Shown here in pieces: positions 9,315 through 18,724 of a stretch of 64,000 bases of DNA. The notes beneath the pieces are model-generated. The model worked only from the letters and a program-made list of their open reading frames with translations. It did no database searches and was not told the DNA's origin. Made by a program: the position numbers and the translations under genes. Each line of letters begins with the position of its first letter. Position 1 is the stretch's first letter. The DNA comes from Taibaiella sp041660405 (GTDB lineage: Bacteria; Bacteroidota; Bacteroidia; Chitinophagales; Chitinophagaceae): contig JBAZWL010000002.1 in the NCBI GenBank assembly GCA_041660405.1, forward strand, positions 1 through 64,000. The letters run 5' to 3'.

Positions 9315-10355
9315 TTACTCTTTTATGAGATAGATATAAGTAGGAAAGTGGTCGCTATACCCATCTATCCATGTGGTACCTGAAAAAGAACGATGAGGGT
9401 ATCCCTTATATTGACCAAACTGGCTTTTAAGAAAAGTACGGTTAAATATTTCGGCCCTATAAAATTGCCAGCCATTATTTTCTTTCTTCAGAAAAGCCGA
9501 TGATAGAATAATCTGGTCAAATAAATTCCAACTGTCATTATAGCCTAGCGTCCCGATTCCTTTTTTATAATAAGTAATCCAGGGATTAAAGAATTTTCCC
9601 GATTTCATAGCAACTTCTTTATCAGATGCTGCTAATGTTACTGCCACGCTTGGGCTAATCGGATCATCATTAAGATCGCCCATTACAATAATTTTTGCAT
9701 TCGGATTCTGCTTCCTTATAGTATCAGCTTTCTTTTTGCATACTGATGCTGCACGTTCTCTCTTCCATTTGCTAGCGGATTCGCCACCGCGCCTCGATGG
9801 CCAGTGCCCTACCATTACATGAACTGTGTCTCCATTAAGTAGTCCTTCGACATACAATATATCCCGCGTATATTCTTTCTTTCCGTCTTCTGTAATATTG
9901 ATTGGTAAAGATTCTGCATTCAGGACCTTAAAATATTTAGGATTGTACAACATACCCACATCTATACCCCTTACATCAGGGGATTCAAAATGAACAATCC
10001 TTAGTTTACGATCTTTAAGTTCAGGCTGAGCAATCAAATCCTGTAACACCTTGATATTTTCAATTTCTGCTACGCCAATAATAGAAGGGCCATCGGGCAC
10101 TTTTTCAATTGCAATTTGCGAGAGTACAGTGGCCAGGTTATGTAGCTTCTTTGTATAGATCTGCGCTGTATAATGATTGGTTCCTGCAGGTGTAAACTCC
10201 TCATCAAACTTGTTTGGATCATCAAGCGTATCAAAAAGGTTTTCCAGATTATAGAATGCAATAGCATTAATCTGGTACTCTTTCTTTTGACCGAATGAGG
10301 TACTATATGCAAGAATAAAAACAGCGCAAAGTATAATGACTAACCTGGAAAACAT
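9315..10355 (-). CDS. Secreted endonuclease/exonuclease/phosphatase-family hydrolase
   Basis: 346 residues with an N-terminal signal peptide (to about residue 22, TSFGQ). The DNase I-like fold is supported by FYNLENLFDT, GVAEIEN (metal-binding Glu), GHWPSRRGG, GDLNDDP and the terminal SDHFPTYIYL. Family members cleave phosphodiester bonds in nucleic acids or phospho-compounds with Mg2+. There is no T9SS tail, so it probably acts in the periplasm. It is the last gene of the minus-strand group from 18495, together with a TonB receptor and a DUF5689 lipoprotein, which points to use of extracellular nucleic acids or organophosphates. It is convergent with the regulator gene ending at 9247; no strong terminator is seen between them. 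Confidence 0.9.
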   Translation of the reverse strand: MFSRLVIILCAVFILAYSTSFGQKKEYQINAIAFYNLENLFDTLDDPNKFDEEFTPAGTNHYTAQIYTKKLHNLATVLSQIAIEKVPDGPSIIGVAEIENIKVLQDLIAQPELKDRKLRIVHFESPDVRGIDVGMLYNPKYFKVLNAESLPINITEDGKKEYTRDILYVEGLLNGDTVHVMVGHWPSRRGGESASKWKRERAASVCKKKADTIRKQNPNAKIIVMGDLNDDPISPSVAVTLAASDKEVAMKSGKFFNPWITYYKKGIGTLGYNDSWNLFDQIILSSAFLKKENNGWQFYRAEIFNRTFLKSQFGQYKGYPHRSFSGTTWIDGYSDHFPTYIYLIKE

Positions 10356-10413
10356 TAGTGTGTTGTATTATGTAGTTAAACGAAAATTTCTATAAAATGG
10401 GATGGCAATAGAA

Positions 10414-12342
10414 TTAATACTTTATAAATTTTGCAAAGCACCTGACTTTATCAGAGGTAACATGCAACAGATACGTGCCTGCAGAAAACGTAGATAGGGA
10501 AATGCTTTTAGTTTTATTATCCATCTTAATTGATTCGCTGAATAATAGTTTTCCGTAAACATCCGTAATCCGTACTATCCCATTTAAACCATCATTATCG
10601 TCTGGTAACCTATATTGTAATACCTGGTTCTTAACCGGATTTTCTATGATATAAATCGTATGCTCTTTTTCTAATGAAAGCTCGCCAACAGATGTATTTC
10701 CATTGTCGTTACGATGATACCATACAGGTGAAGATATTGTCCGGGAATTACCTATACTTATATCCGTAAAGTAATAAGCCGATGTACCATCCGTAAGGGT
10801 ATTATCAGTATAAGTAAGAGTACTACCACTTCCCGTTGCAACGATGGAAGGTATATTACCATTATTGGTTCCTTTATAAATTCTTATAGCTGGTTGTTGA
10901 CTTAAAGAAGCATCCTCAATAGAAACTACAATAGCTGGCTCATGGGCATGTTCCATTACCGTACCCATATCAGATCCTGAAACTTTAAAATCAAGAATAG
11001 CAGAACAACTATGGCTTGCATAGAAATGACGTGAGCGCATGGCACTCATAAAATTATCTTTATCAAGAGAAGGGCTTTGTACAACCAACCTGGAACGGGC
11101 AGTCCGGCCAAAGGTGAGATTATGGTTATCATGATCAATTATTGGCCCTATGTGATAACCTTTGGCTAATAGACCTTTGTAATATTGCAAGTAACTCATC
11201 GTAGAAGGATAGTCCTGGTAATTAACCTCTTGGGTAAAAGCAGGTCCATTTTCCAATGCTGAACCTATAATAGCACTATCAGCTAATGGTCGAAACTGTG
11301 TATTAAGCAAGTTACCATAATCGTTATCATCAGGATGGGCCATGTAACCAAAGGCGTTTGCCCATTTAAACCGGTTAATGGTACTAAACAATCCATTACT
11401 TCCAGAGTAATCATACTTGCCAACGTATATGTCATAGTTAGGAGAACCACTTACGGTCTCCCAACCTAAGAGACTATCAATACCATAAACAACAACATGT
11501 CCACCATTATCTATGACACCATATTCCATACCATACAATGCCAGAAAGCCAGGATTGCTATTGGTGAATGTATTTGCCTGTTGTATCCCAAGATGATAGT
11601 TGGCGAGCAACATACCAGGATTGCCCGGAGAAGAAAAGTGATTATGATCTGCTATCCCCAGAAAATCCATACACTGTGCATCTTTTGCATAAGCATAATC
11701 CTGAGCTGGGGTCACATTTACGTCATCCTTATTGCCATCAGAGTAGCCGCTGTGGCTATGTAGATTGCCAAAATAATGATTAAGCTCATCCGTGGCTGAT
11801 GTTGTTTTTTGACCTGTAAAAATTGGAACAGCATTGTATTTAATACCTTGAGTACAATTCGTATTGCCGGAATAAATGTCAATCCTATACGATGTGGATG
11901 GTTTAAGATCTAATATTGCAAAAGCAGTAGCATTATCATTCGATACAACCAGACCCTTCCCAATATAATCCCCTTGTCGATAAAGAAGGCCGTTCGCAGG
12001 TGTGGATACAGATCCATCGCCTTCGCTCAAAATTACAAGATATCTATCTGCATTTTTTACGCTATTAAAAAACCCATAAATCCTATCTTTTTTCAGATTA
12101 AAAGTTACTTCAACAGAGGTCTTGGTAGGAACAGCACAAGGTTCCGTTTGGATTAATGTAGCCGGAACAAAATTTAAAAGTTCTATGCTATCTGCTACAG
12201 CTTGCTGCTTTGAGCGGATAATATTCTCCTGTTCATTAAAGTTGCAATCATCATTGTGAACATGTTCCTGGGCAAGTATGGGCGATACGAACAGCAGGTT
12301 GAAAGAGGTAAAAAAAGTAATAATGAGATATCTGAAATTCAT
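10414..12342 (-). CDS. Secreted PHP/CehA-McbA-like metallohydrolase with T9SS type A tail
   Basis: 642 residues. A signal peptide (to about residue 24, SPILAQ) is followed by a His-rich EHVHND stretch and a fibronectin-like segment (about 75-180). The PHP-type metal-binding domain starts at about 188 with NLHSHSGYSDG (H195, H197), continues with GIADHNHFS and GMEYG, and includes a later DHDNHN. The last ~80 residues are a T9SS type A sorting domain. PHP-fold enzymes such as CehA/McbA hydrolyse phosphoesters or carbamates; the substrate here is unknown. The neighbourhood (nuclease/phosphatase, DUF5689, TonB receptor) favours a phosphoesterase role on the surface. Confidence 0.85.
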   Translation of the reverse strand: MNFRYLIITFFTSFNLLFVSPILAQEHVHNDDCNFNEQENIIRSKQQAVADSIELLNFVPATLIQTEPCAVPTKTSVEVTFNLKKDRIYGFFNSVKNADRYLVILSEGDGSVSTPANGLLYRQGDYIGKGLVVSNDNATAFAILDLKPSTSYRIDIYSGNTNCTQGIKYNAVPIFTGQKTTSATDELNHYFGNLHSHSGYSDGNKDDVNVTPAQDYAYAKDAQCMDFLGIADHNHFSSPGNPGMLLANYHLGIQQANTFTNSNPGFLALYGMEYGVIDNGGHVVVYGIDSLLGWETVSGSPNYDIYVGKYDYSGSNGLFSTINRFKWANAFGYMAHPDDNDYGNLLNTQFRPLADSAIIGSALENGPAFTQEVNYQDYPSTMSYLQYYKGLLAKGYHIGPIIDHDNHNLTFGRTARSRLVVQSPSLDKDNFMSAMRSRHFYASHSCSAILDFKVSGSDMGTVMEHAHEPAIVVSIEDASLSQQPAIRIYKGTNNGNIPSIVATGSGSTLTYTDNTLTDGTSAYYFTDISIGNSRTISSPVWYHRNDNGNTSVGELSLEKEHTIYIIENPVKNQVLQYRLPDDNDGLNGIVRITDVYGKLLFSESIKMDNKTKSISLSTFSAGTYLLHVTSDKVRCFAKFIKY

Positions 12343-12398
12343 GAAATTTATACTGCTGGTTTAAGTCGTTAATCGAACTGATTTATCAGGCGATCGGT

Positions 12399-14810
12399 TT
12401 AGCGGAGTAAGGTTACATTTCCCTGATAGGATTCTGAAGCACCATTTGCAAAGCTTACTTTAATAAGATAGATATATACACCTGCAGGTTGATCTGAGCC
12501 ATTAAAACGGCCATCCCAGCCTCTTCCATCCTTCTGCCTGGTTTCAAAAATCAATTGCCCCCATCGGTTAAGTATTTGCATCTGGAAAGTAGAAACGGAA
12601 GATGATAACAATTGTCTTGGAAAGAAATAATCGTTACCTCCATTGCCATTAGGTGTGAAAGCATTAGGAATATCTATGTAACAATCCTTATCAATATGAA
12701 CCATGTCGGTATTGCTGCAATAAGGTGTATTTACAGTTAAACTATAGTCACCATGATGCTTTGCTTTAATCTCTTCCGTGGTTTCGCCAGTACTCCAGAT
12801 ATACTTCCCTTCGGCAACTGGTTCAAATTCATTCTTCAATATTATTGGCGAACCATGAAGACAAATTGCGGTATCCGACCCAAGGTTTACTTTCGGCATA
12901 GGATGTACATTTACAGAATCGCGTCTTTCCTTTAACCCACAACCCGGAGTGTATACAGTTGTCGTAAAGAAATAAATACCTTCCGTATCATAAGCATGCT
13001 GTACTTGCAGCGTAGATACATCTCCCCTTCTTGCACTGTTACTCATATTGTCCTGTTGTGAACCATTACCATCGCCAAAATCCCAGGTTAAAAGACTAAA
13101 GCCTTCGATGTATTTCAGATTAAATAGAACTTCATCGCCCGTACATAGATGATATTTATCAGGAGTTACTTCTACATCCGGCAAAGGCGATACCCAGATG
13201 GATTTGCGTGCTGTATCCATGCAGCCATCGCTATTGGTCAGAGCCAGTGTAACTGTAAAGACCCCGGGGTGATCATAAAGATGGGTATGATTGACATGCA
13301 CATAGCTAAAGCCATCGCCAAAATCCCAATGGTTTATATAATCATTTCCGATAGAAAGGTTGTTGGTAATTAAAGAGTCTGAAATACAAAGTGAATCCAC
13401 ATTTAAACTAAAGTCAGCACCAATAGCACTCACTCTCACATTTATTTGTGTACGTTCACTCTCGCATCCATCTATTGTTTGTGTTGCGTACCAGGAAACG
13501 GTGTGACCATTAGTGGTATTAATTACAGGAGCATTAGTTACGCCGGTACCGCCTACTGCTTGATTGTACCATAAGATATTCTGCCCTTGTGCGCTCAATG
13601 TAACTACTGGCGCCCCCTGGCAGATTACTAATGAGGTAGCAGGAACTACAGGTGGTACAGGGCGTGGCTTTGTAATAACAGTAATACCATTCCTCGGACT
13701 TTCACATCCTGCAACCTGCTGTGATACATAGTAAACCTGTGAACCCGGAATACCGGTTAAAGGCACTGGAGCAGTAGCACTTCCTACCCCTCCCGAAACA
13801 GCATCATACCAAAACAAGTTTGTACCGGTTGCTGATAATGCAATAGTGGTCTCATCCTGGCAGTAAGTTACAGGGCTTGCTACAAGCGGCGCAGGAGGAA
13901 TAGGACTGGCCGTAAGATTAAGTGTAATTAAGGAATCACAGCCAGAGCCGGTAACAAATGTTTCTGTATACAACCCTGTAGTGTTATAATAATTGCCATA
14001 AAATAAATAGCTATCTGGCTGGCAAATAGCCACAGCAATTGTATCATTAAAAGATGCGCCTCCCCCTACTCCATTCAGCATACCATTAATCCACGTAGCA
14101 TTTGCAACGTTGTTAGCAACACCTGGCGTCTCATTTGCAGGAACAGTACCAGAAGTCCAAGCCGAAGACAAATTGTATTGACTACCAGTCAGGTAATACA
14201 CCTTTTGAGAACCTGAAGCGTTAATGTGCACAGGTGCTGTTACACTACCGCCATAGCTCACCGCGTGATAAGCAGTAGTGAGATTTGTAGGGTCAATTGT
14301 CTGCACAGCGTCGTTAGTATTATTTAACGCCAGGTTAGTCCAGGTTGTAGAGGCACTAAAACCTGAAGACGGATAAGTCATAGATCCGCTGCTAGGCACT
14401 GTAGTATTCATTTCCAGGTAAGTGGAAGTAATGGGCAATATATATACACCATCGTTGTTGGCATCTGTAGGATCATCTGCAGGAAGACTGGCATTAGGAT
14501 CTCCACTATTGTAAACCACAATGATAGCACCAAAGGGAACACAAGACCAATTCGCATCATTTTTAAAACGATAGCAACCAGGCGATATAGCTGTAGTCCC
14601 ATACCAGCCATTGTTATCATCAAACATCCACCCTCTGATATCCGCACAGGTATCGTTGCAGGTACGCTGTCCGTTAACTACAAATTCTATGTATTCTTTA
14701 TTACCTGATGCGCCCTGAGAGTACTCATTGACTACAAGCTGAGCATGAACTTCAACAGAAAATGCAAGACACAGAAAAAGAAAAAACGAGAGAAGATACC
14801 TTAAGGGCAT
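12399..14810 (-). CDS. Lamin-tail-like T9SS type B surface protein
   Basis: 803 residues with a signal peptide (to about 23, EVHAQ). Residues about 24-260 form a lamin-tail-like domain (VVNEYSQG, EYIEFVV, DIRGWMFDDNNGWYG). After it come a GSGCDSLITLNLT unit of the window's repeat family, two Ig-like segments (IPGSQVYYVSQQ, GHTVSWYATQT), two PKD domains (HWDFGDG, TWDFGDG) and a T9SS type B C-terminus (IPNAFTPNGNGGNDYF, NRWGQLIF). A paralogue of the N-terminal domain is encoded at 21440-23416. It lies 11 bp downstream of the TonB-receptor gene, so it is in the same operon. Lamin-tail domains often accompany secreted nucleases and phosphatases. Confidence 0.88.
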   Translation of the reverse strand: MPLRYLLSFFLFLCLAFSVEVHAQLVVNEYSQGASGNKEYIEFVVNGQRTCNDTCADIRGWMFDDNNGWYGTTAISPGCYRFKNDANWSCVPFGAIIVVYNSGDPNASLPADDPTDANNDGVYILPITSTYLEMNTTVPSSGSMTYPSSGFSASTTWTNLALNNTNDAVQTIDPTNLTTAYHAVSYGGSVTAPVHINASGSQKVYYLTGSQYNLSSAWTSGTVPANETPGVANNVANATWINGMLNGVGGGASFNDTIAVAICQPDSYLFYGNYYNTTGLYTETFVTGSGCDSLITLNLTASPIPPAPLVASPVTYCQDETTIALSATGTNLFWYDAVSGGVGSATAPVPLTGIPGSQVYYVSQQVAGCESPRNGITVITKPRPVPPVVPATSLVICQGAPVVTLSAQGQNILWYNQAVGGTGVTNAPVINTTNGHTVSWYATQTIDGCESERTQINVRVSAIGADFSLNVDSLCISDSLITNNLSIGNDYINHWDFGDGFSYVHVNHTHLYDHPGVFTVTLALTNSDGCMDTARKSIWVSPLPDVEVTPDKYHLCTGDEVLFNLKYIEGFSLLTWDFGDGNGSQQDNMSNSARRGDVSTLQVQHAYDTEGIYFFTTTVYTPGCGLKERRDSVNVHPMPKVNLGSDTAICLHGSPIILKNEFEPVAEGKYIWSTGETTEEIKAKHHGDYSLTVNTPYCSNTDMVHIDKDCYIDIPNAFTPNGNGGNDYFFPRQLLSSSVSTFQMQILNRWGQLIFETRQKDGRGWDGRFNGSDQPAGVYIYLIKVSFANGASESYQGNVTLLR

Positions 14811-14821
14811 TTTAAAAAAGA

Positions 14822-17602
14822 TTAAAACTTATAACTGATGTTGATAAAATAATTAGCTCCGAAACCGTAAAAATATTTAGACGGAAAACGATCTGAATTT
14901 TGCGTACCGTAATCAAAACGAAGCTGCTCAAAGCCTCCGGTAATAATATTCTTATTATTCAAAACATTATTTACACCTACATTTAGGTATATAAACGAGT
15001 TGTTGGATGCAGCCTTAATATATTTATTCACCTTTATCGACATGCCTGCGAAGACATCAACTGTAAATGCGGATGGTAATTTCTCCTGCGTTAATATTGA
15101 AGCTTTTTCGGGAGAATTATTATCCAATAATCCGATTGCATCAGCAGTTCTTCTGCTTGGATTTACATCAATGTAATTTCTATCGAGATAATTGAAATTC
15201 ACATTGGCATACCAATATTTAGGCGACTTGTAGTTAAGGCCTAAAGTATAAGCAGATTGCGGGCCTGAGGCAACATAGTAATCCTTGATGTATGCCTTAT
15301 TAGTTCCAATTTTAGTTGTTGTATCATTATCAAGATAAATGCTTACATCAGGACGGCTCGTATAAAATACCTGCATCCAGGTAGCCACTGCTGTGGCTGA
15401 AAAGCTAGGACTGATCTTTGCCTGTAAAGCAAATTCGGCACCTGTATTCCTAATGCTTACATTGCTCATTACATAATTTACGAAAGTCTGGTAGTCTTCG
15501 TGGTAAAACCTCTTTATATCAACAATGTTTGTATTGTCTGTTGCAAAAACAGATAGTCTTCCGCTGAGGCTTGGTGAGCGAAGCAAATATCCGCCTTCAA
15601 TTGTTTTTACCATCTCCGTTTTAGGATTTTCTATTGTATTATTCCTTGTTCGGGGAGAAAAGAAAGTATTGTCAAATGTTGGAGCATTGGTCATCACTCC
15701 ACCATTTACATAAAGGTAATTTCGGCCATCTATTTTATAAGTAATACCACCTTTTACGCCATAGGTAAGGAAATTGAAGGTTTCAGATTTACCAAAAGAT
15801 TCGTTCTGAAATAATCCGCTTTTAAACAGGCCATCTCTTTGAAAGCCTTCCATACCAACTCTTGCAGATAAAAAGAAGTCGACTTTATTAAAAGTAAAAG
15901 AGGATTGGCCCCACCAATAAGCCTTATGAAAACGAGAATTAAAATCGTAGCTATACTTGTCTCCCTCTTTTACTATGGCATTAGGATTATTCAGGTCATT
16001 TTGATTAAACTGTGCATTACCAATATAAGTGCGTTCTGCAAACTGGTTGAGGTTAACGAAGAAATCACCACCCAATAAATCCTCCACTTTTCGATAGCTT
16101 TCAGCCATTTGTAATATGCCTGCTATACCGGTATATATTGTTACATGCTCGCTAATGCTTTTCTGCATATTAGTTGTAAACGTATAGCGGTCTACATCGT
16201 CTCTGTCTTCACCAATAACATAGAGCGAACGCTTTCCGGTTACACCATTTACCGTTTCGATATTCATCATGTTAGTTTGGTACAAGCCATTCCAATCTAC
16301 CTGCATTCTGTTAGGATCTGCATTGAGGTAAGCTCGTTGTTTATCTGCTTCCCCATAATTGGCACCAGCTGGATCGTTCAAATAATAGCTTGGAAGATTT
16401 CTATAATAATCCGGACGAGGGTCCGGAGCATTGTACCAATCAAGTGCAGTATTACCATTATACCCGGTCTGATAGGCCAGTGCCACATTCCAAAAGGTAT
16501 TGTTATCAGGTTTGAATTGATAATTCAATATTGTTGTTGGCTGGAAAGAATTATTCATCCTGCTGTTCCTCATCTCGCCATTCTGTAATCCCCAGTTAGG
16601 GTTATAGAAATTGCTGCCTGCTATGTCCATAGCTTCCTGTGTTGCAGGCATGGCCTTGCCTCTGGTAGTGGGCGCGCCAAAAGTGGTGAGATGCAAAGAA
16701 CTTTTTTCGCTCAACTTTTTACTGATGCCTAAGTAATAAGAATATCCATTGTAAGAAGTGCCGGGAATATAACCTTCCTCTGACCAACGCTTCGAACCTG
16801 AAACAGAGAAAGCCCATCCATTTTTCATTAACCCTGTATTATGCGTAACCATTACCCTGTTGCGATACGTACGGTTGGAAGCAGAGTATGAAATACGTGT
16901 TTGCTGACGTTGTGATGCTGCAGTAGCTTCTATTTGCGTTACACCCGTCAACCCACCAAATCCTGTTTCTGCCGGTTGCAGGCCAAAGGTTACAGACTGG
17001 TTACGGAATACATCATTAAGCCCCCCCCATTGCCCCCAGAATGCAGAACCGGATTCAACATCATTCATGGGCACACCATTCATATATACTTCAAGCCCAT
17101 CTCGCTTATAGCCTCTAAGTTGAAAACGCAATGGGCCAAATGTATAAGCTGCCGCTGATAGAAAGGGATCACGTGATGCAGTAAGAACGCCGGATACACT
17201 TTGATCACTTACGCCTTCATCATCGGCACTTACAGCACTTTCTTCCAGTGCAATAGTGGGCATTTGTTGACTTTGCATAGTTGTTGCAGCATCATCAATA
17301 GTAACACCTACAATACCCATGTCTACTACTGTTTCCGCAACAGAAAGCTTTACAGTATCGCTATGTATAAAGTTGGTAGCTATAATTACCTGGTAAGTAC
17401 CAAAAGGTACATTACTGAATGTAAACTCACCTGAACCATCAGTGGTTTTCATAAGCTTCAGTTCCGGGATGGTAACCTCAACATCTGCTACCCCTTTTTG
17501 AGTGGCAGAAACTACCACTTTACCTTTAATTAATGCCTCCTTCTGTGCAAACAAGCAAAAGGAGCATAGTAAAAGCAATCCTGTAATAAAGGAATGTTTC
17601 AT
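14822..17602 (-). CDS. TonB-dependent outer-membrane receptor with carboxypeptidase-like N-domain
   Basis: 926 residues. A signal peptide (to about 19, CLFAQ) precedes a carboxypeptidase-regulatory-like beta-sandwich (about 22-95), a plug domain (about 130-235, LRGYKRDGLEVYMNGVPMND) and a beta-barrel ending in the aromatic FINISYKF. No SusD partner gene is adjacent, unlike the 41793-44984 receptor. It sits between a DUF5689 lipoprotein (upstream, 89-bp gap) and a T9SS surface protein (downstream, 11-bp gap). It probably imports a product released by the neighbouring phosphoesterases, but the substrate cannot be read from the sequence. Confidence 0.92.
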   Translation of the reverse strand: MKHSFITGLLLLCSFCLFAQKEALIKGKVVVSATQKGVADVEVTIPELKLMKTTDGSGEFTFSNVPFGTYQVIIATNFIHSDTVKLSVAETVVDMGIVGVTIDDAATTMQSQQMPTIALEESAVSADDEGVSDQSVSGVLTASRDPFLSAAAYTFGPLRFQLRGYKRDGLEVYMNGVPMNDVESGSAFWGQWGGLNDVFRNQSVTFGLQPAETGFGGLTGVTQIEATAASQRQQTRISYSASNRTYRNRVMVTHNTGLMKNGWAFSVSGSKRWSEEGYIPGTSYNGYSYYLGISKKLSEKSSLHLTTFGAPTTRGKAMPATQEAMDIAGSNFYNPNWGLQNGEMRNSRMNNSFQPTTILNYQFKPDNNTFWNVALAYQTGYNGNTALDWYNAPDPRPDYYRNLPSYYLNDPAGANYGEADKQRAYLNADPNRMQVDWNGLYQTNMMNIETVNGVTGKRSLYVIGEDRDDVDRYTFTTNMQKSISEHVTIYTGIAGILQMAESYRKVEDLLGGDFFVNLNQFAERTYIGNAQFNQNDLNNPNAIVKEGDKYSYDFNSRFHKAYWWGQSSFTFNKVDFFLSARVGMEGFQRDGLFKSGLFQNESFGKSETFNFLTYGVKGGITYKIDGRNYLYVNGGVMTNAPTFDNTFFSPRTRNNTIENPKTEMVKTIEGGYLLRSPSLSGRLSVFATDNTNIVDIKRFYHEDYQTFVNYVMSNVSIRNTGAEFALQAKISPSFSATAVATWMQVFYTSRPDVSIYLDNDTTTKIGTNKAYIKDYYVASGPQSAYTLGLNYKSPKYWYANVNFNYLDRNYIDVNPSRRTADAIGLLDNNSPEKASILTQEKLPSAFTVDVFAGMSIKVNKYIKAASNNSFIYLNVGVNNVLNNKNIITGGFEQLRFDYGTQNSDRFPSKYFYGFGANYFINISYKF

Positions 17603-17691
17603 GTTATAAAACGTAAATATTTTGAACTGATAAAACGACTATATTTTCAACTTGTTTAATCTCTATGCCATACAACTCAATGGGATACACC

Positions 17692-18495
17692 TTACTGACA
17701 ACGTGCGTTATAAAAACGAACGTCCGAAGTATCTCTGATGATTATTTGCGGGGTATTGCGATATCTAGTGTAAACACCAACAATTACACCATTGCCTTTA
17801 GGCGTTAGAAAGGATTGGAATTTGGCATAATTACTGGTACGAACTTCTATATCACTTGAAGAACAATCCGTAAGATTCCGACTGTCAGAAGCTGTTGGAG
17901 GAGTGTAAGGTATTCCAGCATCCCCATCTGTAAATTGAACGTTTCTGAGAGCCACCAAGGTATTCAGTCTGCTATCTTCAATAGAGCTTAAATCAGCATA
18001 ATCGAAGGTATCCACTTTAATTACATTGGGGAAATTGGCCTTTACGATATAATCACCAATCATTGTACCATTAATTTGTGTCAATGTTCCTCTTTCATCA
18101 GGAGTGTAACCCAATTGAGGAAGTTCATTATAACTACCCAGATAAAGGCCTTTGCAACGGATATACACTTTTCTGCCAACAGGATAATCAGTATACAGAT
18201 TAGTCTGATCTATCAACACTTCTATACCACCGGTAGCATCCTGTATCACTATCTTTTTGTAGTAATTACCACTTTCGTCATCCATGCATACCACACCGCT
18301 TATGATTACATCATCAGTAATCATCTCTCCCTGAGGCAGGCTTTTGAAGTCGGCAATAGAATGCGTAACAGTAAGCTTAGGATCATAACCACTTTCATCC
18401 GGCGGAGTGTCAAACTCCTTCTTAAGACAAGAAGACAAAGTGATGATAAAGCCTATGAATACCAGGCTGATTATGGAAATAAAATTCCTTTTCAT
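17692..18495 (-). CDS. DUF5689 domain lipoprotein
   Basis: 267 residues. A lipoprotein signal ends at LSSC (lipidation Cys about residue 23). The mature part matches DUF5689: an N-terminal segment (SIADFKSLPQG...ISGVVCMDD), an OB-like core (IVIQDATGGIEVLID, GRKVYIRCKGLYLG) and a C-terminal GNGVIVGVYTRYR..PQIIIRD. Such lipoproteins are often encoded beside TonB receptors and exported nucleases or phosphatases; a ligand-binding role is likely but unproven. It is first in the minus-strand group leading to 9315. The 229 bp upstream contain the terminator of the preceding gene, so it probably has its own promoter, although I see no clear -7 box. Confidence 0.9.
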   Translation of the reverse strand: MKRNFISIISLVFIGFIITLSSCLKKEFDTPPDESGYDPKLTVTHSIADFKSLPQGEMITDDVIISGVVCMDDESGNYYKKIVIQDATGGIEVLIDQTNLYTDYPVGRKVYIRCKGLYLGSYNELPQLGYTPDERGTLTQINGTMIGDYIVKANFPNVIKVDTFDYADLSSIEDSRLNTLVALRNVQFTDGDAGIPYTPPTASDSRNLTDCSSSDIEVRTSNYAKFQSFLTPKGNGVIVGVYTRYRNTPQIIIRDTSDVRFYNARCQ

Positions 18496-18651
18496 TTTTT
18501 ATAAATAAAGTTTTGGTATGAATATTATTCTAGTAAATAGAAAGTAGTTTATTATACTTTATAAGCTATGAAAATATTGGCCATAAAAAACCCATACATC
18601 CATAACCAGAAAGGCTATTGGCTGCTTCTATCACTTACTGATTACTTTTAT

Positions 18652-18705
18652 AAAAAGCCTCGCATTGCCTGGCAAATACCAAAGCATTTTTAAACAGGCA
18701 ATGCG
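18652..18705 (-). terminator. Rho-independent terminator after the 18725 gene
   Basis: Perfect 11-bp arms CGCATTGCCTG (18661-18671) and CAGGCAATGCG (18695-18705). On the minus strand they are followed by a TTTTT run (18656 to 18652). It lies 20 bp beyond the stop of the choice-of-anchor J gene and separates it from the DUF5689 operon. Confidence 0.8.
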
Positions 18706-18724
18706 TTGCTCTTTATTAAATTGA

